From Pseudomonadota bacterium (lineage in GTDB: Bacteria; Pseudomonadota; Gammaproteobacteria; Steroidobacterales; Woeseiaceae), in assembly GCA_022565135.1 (NCBI GenBank), contig JADFKA010000076.1, positions 1 through 7,808 of the forward strand: DNA of 7,808 nucleotides, given 5' to 3'. A program made the translations under genes and the position numbers. The notes below the pieces were generated by a model. It had not been told where the DNA came from. It was given only the letters and a program-made list of their open reading frames with translations, and searched no databases. Below, piece by piece: positions 1 to 5,577 of the stretch (positions are counted from its first letter, which is position 1; each line of letters starts with the position of its first letter).

Positions 1-15
1 TAAAGAAGACAAAAC

Positions 16-339
16 ATGGCAATTTCGTTGACGGAATCGGCGGCCGAGCGCGTGCACCAGTATCTCGAGACGCGCGGCGAGGGCATTGGACTGCGGTTGG
101 GTATCACGGCGACCGGCTGCTCGGGCTATTCGTACCTGATCAACTTCGCCGACGAGATCAAAGCGGACGATATCGTGTTCGAAGACAGGGGTATCAAGAT
201 CGTAGTCGACGCCGAGGCGCTGAAGCTCATCGATGGCACCGAGGTCGATTTCGTCAAGAATGGCCTTAACGAGGCTTTTAGCTTCAAGAATCCGAACATC
301 ACAGGCGAATGCGGCTGTGGCGAAAGCTTCACGATCTAA
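16..339 (+). CDS. iscA: IscA, A-type iron-sulfur cluster carrier
   Basis: Cytoplasmic A-type carrier that binds Fe or an Fe-S cluster through three cysteines and passes it to apo-proteins in the ISC pathway. The 107-residue length matches E. coli IscA as I know it. All three ligand cysteines are visible: Cys35 in GCSG, and Cys99 and Cys101 in the C-terminal ECGCGESF. The segments DIVFED, DFVKNGLNEAF and NPN are typical of IscA rather than ErpA or SufA. The ATG gives a correctly sized protein; only a weak purine-rich site (AAGAAG, 3-8) precedes it. The TAA at 1-3 could be the stop of an upstream gene, perhaps iscU, but that gene is outside the window. The next gene is ndk, 32 bases downstream, not hscB as in the usual isc operon. 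The family call is very secure. Confidence 0.96.
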   Translation: MAISLTESAAERVHQYLETRGEGIGLRLGITATGCSGYSYLINFADEIKADDIVFEDRGIKIVVDAEALKLIDGTEVDFVKNGLNEAFSFKNPNITGECGCGESFTI

Positions 340-371
340 AGTAAAATTGACCGTCTAATAAGGAATAATCA

Positions 372-803
372 ATGGCCGTTGAGCAAACGCTCTCAATCAT
401 CAAGCCAGACGGTGTGCAAAAAAACCTGGTCGGTGAGATTTACGGCCGATTCGAGAAGTCAGGGTTGCAACTCGTCGCTGCAAGAATGATGCACCTCACG
501 AGCGAACAGGCACAGAGCTTCTACGCTGTGCATGCGGAGCGCCCGTTCTTCAGTGACCTTGTCAGTTACATGACATCCGGTCCTGTGATCGTCCAGGTAC
601 TCGAAGGAGACGACGCCATCGTCAGGAATCGGGAAATAATGGGAGCCACCAATCCTGCTGAAGCGGACCCGGCGACGATTCGTGCGGACTTTGGCGAAAG
701 TATTGAGGAAAATATCGTGCATGGTTCGGATGGTGTGGAGTCGGCGATCGCGGAAATTGCGTTCTTTTTTGGCGACGACGGCGTCTGTCCGAGAACCCGA
801 TAG
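372..803 (+). CDS. ndk: Nucleoside diphosphate kinase
   Basis: Cytoplasmic enzyme that moves the gamma-phosphate from a nucleoside triphosphate (mainly ATP) to a nucleoside diphosphate through a phospho-histidine, balancing NTP and dNTP pools. The protein is 143 residues, the same length as the E. coli enzyme. Key residues are present: Lys11 in SIIKPDG, the catalytic His117 in IVHGSD, the MTSGP segment near residue 67, GATNPAEA near 91, and the C-terminal FFFGDDGVCPRTR. The ATG has a good Shine-Dalgarno site (AAGGA, 360-364) seven bases upstream. The spacer after iscA shows no clear promoter, so co-transcription from upstream is possible. The stop codon overlaps the ribosome-binding site of rlmN. 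Nothing is truncated or altered. Confidence 0.98.
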   Translation: MAVEQTLSIIKPDGVQKNLVGEIYGRFEKSGLQLVAARMMHLTSEQAQSFYAVHAERPFFSDLVSYMTSGPVIVQVLEGDDAIVRNREIMGATNPAEADPATIRADFGESIEENIVHGSDGVESAIAEIAFFFGDDGVCPRTR

Positions 804-814
804 GATTTCAATTG
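802..814 (+). promoter_or_regulatory. Shine-Dalgarno and TTG start of rlmN, overlapping the ndk stop
   Basis: AGGA at 802-805 lies six bases before a TTG at 812-814. The ndk stop TAG (801-803) overlaps this ribosome-binding site. No in-frame ATG gives the expected RlmN N-terminus, and the family's GEKPYHARQV segment begins about 26 residues after this TTG. That makes TTG the best start. The overlap suggests that ribosomes finishing ndk could help rlmN initiation; this coupling is inferred. Confidence 0.75.
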
Positions 815-1918
815 CACCAAGTTGCTGACAGGGAAAATCTTTTAGGACTGCCGCAAAGCGGTCTTGAGGCTTACTTCGCTGCAATGGGCGAGAAGCCGTA
901 TCACGCGCGCCAGGTAATGCGGTGGATGTATCAGCGAGGAGTAACGGACTTCGAGCAGATGAGCGATTTGTCGAAATCATTGCGACAACGTCTTTCCGGG
1001 TCCGCTGTCATCGAGTTGCCGAAGGTTCTGTCACAGCATGATTCGGTCGATGGGACGGTCAAGTGGCTATTCGCCAGCGGCATGGGTCAGGCCGTTGAAG
1101 CCGTGTTCATTCCCGAGCCAGGTCGTGGCACTCTGTGTATCTCGTCGCAGGTCGGTTGTGCGCTTGATTGTGTGTTTTGTGCGACCGGCGCGCAGGGCTT
1201 TAATAAAAACCTCACGGCCGCAGAGATTATCGGCCAGGTTTGGCACGCGACTCAGACACTGCCGCGGCGCAGCAATGGCGGATTCGCTGTGACCAACGTC
1301 GTGTTCATGGGCATGGGCGAACCGCTTGCGAACTACCGTTGTCTTGTGCCAGCCCTGGATTTGCTGCTGTCCGATCTCGCGTACGGGCTGTCGCGACGAC
1401 GAGTGACTGTCAGCACAGTGGGTATCGTGGCGCACATCGATCGGCTGGGCGACGAGTGCAATGTGGCGCTGGCGGTGTCCTTGCATGCACCCAACAATGC
1501 ATTGCGCGATCGGCTCGTGCCCATTAACAGGGTGCATCCGATCGAGGAATTGCTTGAGACCTGTTGGCGCTACGCGGCCAAACATGCCAATCGGTTCATC
1601 ACTTTCGAGTACGTCATGCTGCGCGGCGTCAACGACTCGCTCAAGCATGCCGATGAGCTTGTGAACTTGCTCAAGGGCAAGCCGGCCAAGGTCAATCTGA
1701 TTCCGTTCAACGCGTTCGCCGGCACGCAGTTTTCGCGTTCGGCGGCGGACACGATTCGGCAATTTCAGGACAAACTCCGGTATCGTGGGCTGGTTGCCAC
1801 CACACGCAAGACCCGCGGTGACGATATCGATGCGGCATGCGGCCAATTGGCTGGTAAAGTGAGCGACCGTGTACGTAGTCGTTTAAGCGAGAAACACATG
1901 AGGATGGCGTCGGCGTGA
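812..1918 (+). CDS. rlmN: RlmN, dual-specificity 23S rRNA/tRNA adenine-C2 methyltransferase
   Basis: Radical-SAM enzyme that methylates C2 of A2503 in 23S rRNA and of A37 in some tRNAs, using a [4Fe-4S] cluster and a methyl-cysteine intermediate. The protein is 368 residues, slightly shorter than E. coli RlmN (384). The cluster motif CxxxCxxC is Cys116, Cys120 and Cys123. The two catalytic cysteines are Cys109 (TLCISSQ) and Cys343 in GDDIDAACGQLAG. MGMGEP lies at 166-171, SLHAPN near 223 and KVNLIPFN near 293. It starts with TTG behind an AGGA that overlaps the ndk stop. Its stop overlaps the GTG of pilW as GTGA. Position after ndk is the standard gammaproteobacterial order. Retained Cys109 and Cys343 separate it from non-methylating radical-SAM proteins; Cfr is less likely given this locus and the E. 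coli-like sequence. Confidence 0.97.
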   Translation: MHQVADRENLLGLPQSGLEAYFAAMGEKPYHARQVMRWMYQRGVTDFEQMSDLSKSLRQRLSGSAVIELPKVLSQHDSVDGTVKWLFASGMGQAVEAVFIPEPGRGTLCISSQVGCALDCVFCATGAQGFNKNLTAAEIIGQVWHATQTLPRRSNGGFAVTNVVFMGMGEPLANYRCLVPALDLLLSDLAYGLSRRRVTVSTVGIVAHIDRLGDECNVALAVSLHAPNNALRDRLVPINRVHPIEELLETCWRYAAKHANRFITFEYVMLRGVNDSLKHADELVNLLKGKPAKVNLIPFNAFAGTQFSRSAADTIRQFQDKLRYRGLVATTRKTRGDDIDAACGQLAGKVSDRVRSRLSEKHMRMASA

Positions 1919-2676
1919 GCAAGAGCGATCGATTTTGGCTGGGAGGGGCAGTATTCCTGCTGATGGCAGGTTGTATTTCAACGACGACCGGACGATTGGG
2001 GCCGAATGCGGACCGGAGCGATGCCGCGAAACTCAACTATGAGCTTGGCGCGCGCTACTACAAGATGGGCAACTATGAGCTGTCGCGGGATCGGCTTGTG
2101 TATTCTATCGAGCTCGAACCCAAGCGCGCCATCGCTCACTCAACTTTGGCATTGACCTATGAGCAGCTGGGTAAATTGCGCCTGGCCACTCTGTCCTACG
2201 AGCGAGCCATTCGAGTCGCGCCTCGAGACTTCGACGTTCTCAATATCTATGCCGTGTTTCTGTGCCGGCAAAGTCGCTTCAGCGACGCGGAAGAATATTT
2301 CGATCGCGCATTGCGCGCGCCGGAGAACGACAATACCGAGATTATGCTGACTAATGCTGGCGTTTGCATGACACAGAAACCCGATCTCGCCAAAGCCGAA
2401 TCGTTTTTTCGCCATGCGCTTGATATAAGGCCGAATTATGGCGAAGCGCTCTTGCAAATGTGTCTGCTTAAGCACTCGCAGGGTGACGATCTTAATGCTC
2501 GCGCATTTCTACAGCGCTACCTGAACCGACATCCACCATCGGCACCCGTGTTGTATCTGGGTTTGCAGATCGAGGCGAACCTCGGCGACGAGCGTGCGAG
2601 AACAGACTATTCGAACCGCATCTTGCGCGAGTACCCGGCGTCTCCGGAAGCCCGGCGCATACTGGGATCCGGATAG
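1915..2676 (+). CDS. pilW: PilW/PilF type IV pilus pilotin, TPR lipoprotein
   Basis: Outer-membrane TPR lipoprotein that helps the PilQ secretin localise and multimerise in type IV pilus assembly. The 253-residue protein is close in length to Pseudomonas PilF. A lipoprotein signal is visible: charged start, hydrophobic stretch from residue 8, then MAGC with lipidated Cys20. Ile at +2 does not signal inner-membrane retention. About six TPR units follow, near residues 38-70, 71-104, 105-139, 141-174, 175-208 and 209-243, each ending in a proline-containing turn such as IELEPK or IRVAPR. The GTG start overlaps the rlmN stop (GTGA), with GAGGA at 1900-1904 ten bases upstream. The rlmN-pilW-rodZ position is typical and supports the name over a generic TPR protein. 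The pil genes it would serve are not in this window. It is named PilF or PilW depending on the organism. Confidence 0.9.
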   Translation: MSKSDRFWLGGAVFLLMAGCISTTTGRLGPNADRSDAAKLNYELGARYYKMGNYELSRDRLVYSIELEPKRAIAHSTLALTYEQLGKLRLATLSYERAIRVAPRDFDVLNIYAVFLCRQSRFSDAEEYFDRALRAPENDNTEIMLTNAGVCMTQKPDLAKAESFFRHALDIRPNYGEALLQMCLLKHSQGDDLNARAFLQRYLNRHPPSAPVLYLGLQIEANLGDERARTDYSNRILREYPASPEARRILGSG

Positions 2677-2678
2677 AC

Positions 2679-3506
2679 ATGAGCGACGATCAGGACAAAC
2701 CTGTCGATGCGCGGCCGCAAGACGAGCGGGCAGGACCGGTTGGCGGCGAACGTCTTGCAGAGGCGCGACGCGAACAACAGATAAGTGTCCTTGAGATTGC
2801 CAAGGAACTGCATCTCGATGAGCCGAAGGTTCGCGCGCTGGAGCAGAATGATTTCGACGTACTCGGCGCACCCGTGTTCGCCAAGGGCCACCTGCGCAAA
2901 TACGCGCAGCTTGTTGGTGTCGATGCCGACGACGTATTTGCCGACTACTATCGCCTGACCCGATCGACTGCAATGCCGCCAATTATTACCAGTCGAATCA
3001 AAGCTCGGCGGGAGATACCGCCTGGCCCGTGGATCGCCGTAATCATCGTCGTGCTGGCTGCAGCGCTTGCCTATTGGTTGTTTTCGCTGCGAGGTCAAGT
3101 TGCCCCACCCGATATGCAACCCTCGCAGGACGCCGAACCGGCAACAAACATTTTGTCTGACACTGGCGACACGGCTTTGCTCGCTGCCGCATTGCCTGTC
3201 GACGAACCAGCCACCACCCAAGCGCTGCCCGCGCAAGCAGAGCAGACATTGGCTGCTGGCGAGCTGCATCTATCCGTGAGTTTCTCAGGCGATTGCTGGA
3301 CTGAAATCACTGACGCCGACGGCAGTCGGCTGTTTTTCAATATGGGGCGACGCGGACAGACGATTGATGTGAGTGGCCGAGCGCCATTGTCGGTGCTGTT
3401 TGGTAATGCCGACAACGTCGAAGTTCGCGTCAACGATAGCCCCTATACAATTTCGACGGCCGATCAATCCGATCGGACCGTACGCCTGACGATTCTCAAT
3501 CCATAA
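2679..3506 (+). CDS. rodZ: RodZ, MreB-linked cell-shape membrane protein
   Basis: Bitopic inner-membrane protein that connects the MreB cytoskeleton to the elongation machinery and supports rod shape. A cytoplasmic helix-turn-helix domain spans about residues 22-92 (GERLAEARREQ through FAKGHLRKYAQLVGV). A basic stretch (SRIKARRE) precedes one membrane helix at about 117-136. A periplasmic Ala/Pro/Thr-rich linker runs to about 193. A C-terminal DUF4115-type beta domain occupies about 195-275 (FSGDCWTEITDADG, ending VRLTILNP). At 275 residues it is shorter than E. coli RodZ (337), mainly in the linker. Of the two E. coli MreB-contact residues (Phe60, Tyr64), Phe67 is kept but the second position is His71. 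The ATG lies two bases after the pilW stop, with GGA at 2671-2673. Neighbouring ispG, usual just downstream, is missing. The protein looks intact. Confidence 0.93.
   Translation: MSDDQDKPVDARPQDERAGPVGGERLAEARREQQISVLEIAKELHLDEPKVRALEQNDFDVLGAPVFAKGHLRKYAQLVGVDADDVFADYYRLTRSTAMPPIITSRIKARREIPPGPWIAVIIVVLAAALAYWLFSLRGQVAPPDMQPSQDAEPATNILSDTGDTALLAAALPVDEPATTQALPAQAEQTLAAGELHLSVSFSGDCWTEITDADGSRLFFNMGRRGQTIDVSGRAPLSVLFGNADNVEVRVNDSPYTISTADQSDRTVRLTILNP
3456..3481 (+). repeat. Imperfect inverted repeat near the 3' end of rodZ
   Basis: Arms at 3456-3465 and 3471-3481 could form a ten-base-pair stem with one bulged A (3477) and a five-base loop (AATCC). It lies inside rodZ, about 33 bases before the hisS start. 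No T-tract follows, and an A-run lies further downstream, so it is not an intrinsic terminator on this strand. It may be chance or an mRNA-structure element. Confidence 0.4.
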
Positions 3507-3517
3507 AAAAAACTGTG
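3504..3517 (+). promoter_or_regulatory. rodZ-hisS junction with A8 run and no Shine-Dalgarno
   Basis: The rodZ stop TAA (3504-3506) runs into eight consecutive A (3505-3512), followed by CT and the GTG start of hisS at 3515. No AGGA-like site lies in the 15 bases upstream. Initiation may depend on coupling to rodZ termination eight bases away, or on the A-rich leader; both are inference. In most relatives ispG lies here, so this may be a deletion scar. Confidence 0.6.
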
Positions 3518-4795
3518 AAGCTCAAAGCTATACGGGGAATGAACGATATCCTGCCGGATGCGACTGGCACCTGGCGCTATCTTGAGTCCGTCGTAAGCAA
3601 CATCGTACAGTCGTATGGTTACGCCGAGATTCGCTTGCCATTGCTCGAGCAAACCGAGTTGTTTCGACGCTCGATCGGCGAAGTTACTGACATCGTTGAG
3701 AAAGAAATGTATACGTTTCTCGATCGCAACGGTGACAGCCTGACTTTACGTCCGGAGGCGACGGCAGGCATTGTACGAGCCGGCATCACGAACGGTCTCT
3801 TGTACAACCAAAAACAAAAACTCTGGACGGCAGGGCCGATGTTCCGTTACGAGAAACCGCAAAAAGGCCGCTACCGCCAGTTCAATCAGTTCGACGTCGA
3901 GGCATTGGGTTACACAGGTCCGGACGCTGACGCTGAGCTCATTATCATGAGTGCGAGGATCTGGCAGCGGTTGGGAATTTCCCGACTGGTGCTCGAAATC
4001 AACTCGCTCGGGTCGCCCGAGTCCCGGGGCCATTATCGCGAAGCTCTCGTCAAATATTTTTCGGGCGTGAAAAATCAGCTTGATAAGGATAGTATTCGCC
4101 GCCTTGAGCAGAATCCGTTACGGATTCTTGATAGTAAGAATCCTGATATGCAGGCCATCGTTGCGGCGGCACCGGTAATGCTGGATTTTCTCGATGGCGA
4201 ATCTGATGAGCATTTTCAGCAACTTAAGGCACTACTTGACGTTGCTGGCGTGGATTTCACAATCAATCCACGGCTTGTTCGAGGACTCGATTATTACAAT
4301 CGCACCGTATTCGAATGGGTCACCGATGCGCTGGGATCGCAGGGAGCGGTCTGTTCGGGAGGGCGATATGACGGGCTCGTCGAGAAACTCGGCGGGCAGG
4401 CGACGCCGGCGGTCGGTTGGGCCATGGGGTTCGAGCGCCTGGTGGCACTCTTTGCAGCAAGTGGCGGCAGTGCGCCGATTGAGAACGTCGATGTCTACCT
4501 GGTCGCAGTAGGCGACCAGGCAATAGCGCGGGCTTTCGCGATAGCGGAGCAGCTGCGCGACAGCATTGCGGGCATCAGGGTCGAACTGAACCTCGGTGGC
4601 GGCAGCTTCAAGTCGCAGCTGAAACGGGCAGACAAGAGCAATGCAGACTATGCGCTGATACTCGGCGAGCAGGAAGTCGCGGCTGCGCGAATTGGATTGA
4701 AACCCTTACGCAGTAATGAAGATCAAAGCAGTATCGCATTGAATGAGCTGGCGGCAACGCTGGCGGAAAAATTGGGGAAAGTGGCTGATTTGTAA
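3515..4795 (+). CDS. hisS: Histidyl-tRNA synthetase
   Basis: Cytoplasmic class II aminoacyl-tRNA synthetase that charges tRNA-His using ATP; it works as a homodimer. The 426 residues match the family (E. coli 424). The N-terminal AIRGMNDILP is typical. Motif 2 is GPMFRYEKPQKGRYRQF from about 107, with Arg111 as the likely ATP-binding arginine. The histidine-binding signature LVRGLDYYNRTVFEW begins at 254, with Arg256 matching the catalytic arginine. Motif 3 lies at about 297-309 (ATPAVGWAMGFERL). The anticodon-binding domain starts near residue 325. The GTG at 3515 is chosen because the next in-frame start (ATG at 3539) would remove conserved AIRG residues. It has no recognisable Shine-Dalgarno. 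Two perfect inverted repeats lie within the gene. Function is certain; only the start is slightly open. Confidence 0.97.
   Translation: MKLKAIRGMNDILPDATGTWRYLESVVSNIVQSYGYAEIRLPLLEQTELFRRSIGEVTDIVEKEMYTFLDRNGDSLTLRPEATAGIVRAGITNGLLYNQKQKLWTAGPMFRYEKPQKGRYRQFNQFDVEALGYTGPDADAELIIMSARIWQRLGISRLVLEINSLGSPESRGHYREALVKYFSGVKNQLDKDSIRRLEQNPLRILDSKNPDMQAIVAAAPVMLDFLDGESDEHFQQLKALLDVAGVDFTINPRLVRGLDYYNRTVFEWVTDALGSQGAVCSGGRYDGLVEKLGGQATPAVGWAMGFERLVALFAASGGSAPIENVDVYLVAVGDQAIARAFAIAEQLRDSIAGIRVELNLGGGSFKSQLKRADKSNADYALILGEQEVAAARIGLKPLRSNEDQSSIALNELAATLAEKLGKVADL
4122..4143 (+). repeat. Perfect 8-bp inverted repeat inside hisS
   Basis: GGATTCTT (4122-4129) and AAGAATCC (4136-4143) are exact reverse complements around the six-base loop GATAGT, whose end bases could add a G-U pair. 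The arms encode part of the conserved R-I-L-D-S-K-N-P stretch near residue 203, so codon constraint may explain the symmetry. There is no T-tract. Confidence 0.55.
4498..4520 (+). repeat. Perfect 9-bp inverted repeat inside hisS
   Basis: CCTGGTCGC (4498-4506) and GCGACCAGG (4512-4520) are exact reverse complements separated by AGTAG. This is a GC-rich stem with a five-base loop. It falls at codons 328-336, where the catalytic region gives way to the anticodon-binding domain. No T-tract follows, so it is not a standard terminator. A structural role in the mRNA is possible but unproven. Confidence 0.6.
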
Positions 4796-4824
4796 GCCGC
4801 GCAGAGTCAGGAAAGGCGTTATTT

Positions 4825-5577
4825 GTGGACGATTTATTGTCAGAGAAAGAACAAATTGAGGAAATGCGGGCGTGGTGGTCCGAAAACGGCCGTTATGTGA
4901 TCGCGGGCGTCGTATTAGCTGCCGGCCTGCTGGTCGGAATAAGTCAGTACCGAAGCAGCAAACTGGAGGCGCAGATAGTGGCTTCGGCCCTCTATGAGTC
5001 GCTCGCAGAACACGTAGCGGATGGCGATCTCGACGATGCGGAGGCGGTTGCAGATGACCTGGCGACCAACTATGCAAACACGACCTATGTGGCGCAGTCC
5101 AAGCTGGCGATGGCGCGGCTGTATATGGACAAGAATCGTGATCAGGACGCCGCCGACGTCCTGAACGAAATGCTTGTTTTAAGTCGCGACGACGAACTCA
5201 AGAATATCGGTCGGGTTCGGCTTGCTCGCATCCTGTTGTATCAGGACCGGGCTCAAGCTGTCGTAGATTTGCTCTCGAATCAAAATATTCCGGCATTTGC
5301 GTTGATCTATGACGAGATTCTCGGCGACGCGTACACGTTGCTGGGGCGCGTCGAGGATGCAGGCGACGCTTATCGACGTGCTTTGGCTGACACAACGCAG
5401 ACCGCAACGGTCAGTCGCGGATTGATACAGATGAAGCTTGTCGACCTGCCCGAAGTATTAGCAACCCCGGCGGAGCCAGCACAGTCAGATGACGTCGCTG
5501 AGCCGATAAGCGCAAGCGCGGCAGAGGCACTCGTCGAAGAGGTCGAAGAGGTCGAAGAGGCCGGAGAAGCCGAGTGA
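4825..5577 (+). CDS. yfgM: YfgM-family membrane-anchored TPR-like protein
   Basis: Likely partner of PpiD at the SecYEG translocon, helping periplasmic chaperone traffic; in E. coli YfgM also influences Rcs signalling. The N-terminus has the family pattern DDLLSEKEQIEEMRAWWSENGRY, then one membrane helix at about 24-40, then a periplasmic helical TPR-like region from about 45 to 205 (for example YVAQSKLAMARLYMDKN and ILGDAYTLLGRVEDAGDAYRRAL). An extra acidic Ala/Glu-rich tail of about 40 residues makes the protein 250 residues against 206 in E. coli. The tail contains three V-E-E units from a DNA tandem repeat. The GTG start has AAGG (4813-4816) eight bases upstream. Its stop overlaps the bamB start. 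Position between hisS and bamB supports the name. The exact role in this organism is inferred from the family. Confidence 0.92.
   Translation: MDDLLSEKEQIEEMRAWWSENGRYVIAGVVLAAGLLVGISQYRSSKLEAQIVASALYESLAEHVADGDLDDAEAVADDLATNYANTTYVAQSKLAMARLYMDKNRDQDAADVLNEMLVLSRDDELKNIGRVRLARILLYQDRAQAVVDLLSNQNIPAFALIYDEILGDAYTLLGRVEDAGDAYRRALADTTQTATVSRGLIQMKLVDLPEVLATPAEPAQSDDVAEPISASAAEALVEEVEEVEEAGEAE
5533..5559 (+). repeat. Three exact 9-bp tandem repeats in the yfgM tail
   Basis: GTCGAAGAG occurs three times in a row, in frame, encoding V-E-E three times from residue 237. It sits in the non-conserved acidic tail of YfgM and ends 14 bases before the bamB start. Copy-number change would add or remove three residues without breaking the frame and would barely affect the bamB ribosome-binding site at 5563-5566. 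Confidence 0.9.

Noticed and set aside
342..352. TAAAAT and TTGACC hexamers in the iscA-ndk spacer, as a possible ndk promoter
   Set aside because: Neither hexamer has a matching partner at proper spacing, so a sigma-70 promoter is not supported.
1067..1846. Long open frame on the minus strand (259 codons) opposite rlmN
   Set aside because: It lies wholly within the well-supported rlmN gene, shows no recognisable domain, and is expected from GC-rich codon structure.
2607..3269. Minus-strand open frame of 220 codons opposite rodZ
   Set aside because: It overlaps clear rodZ coding sequence, is rich in Arg, Cys and Ser as shadow frames often are, and has no recognised motif.
3444..3451. TATACAAT resembling a -10 box ahead of hisS
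   Set aside because: No acceptable -35 element lies 16-18 bases upstream, and the site is within rodZ coding sequence.
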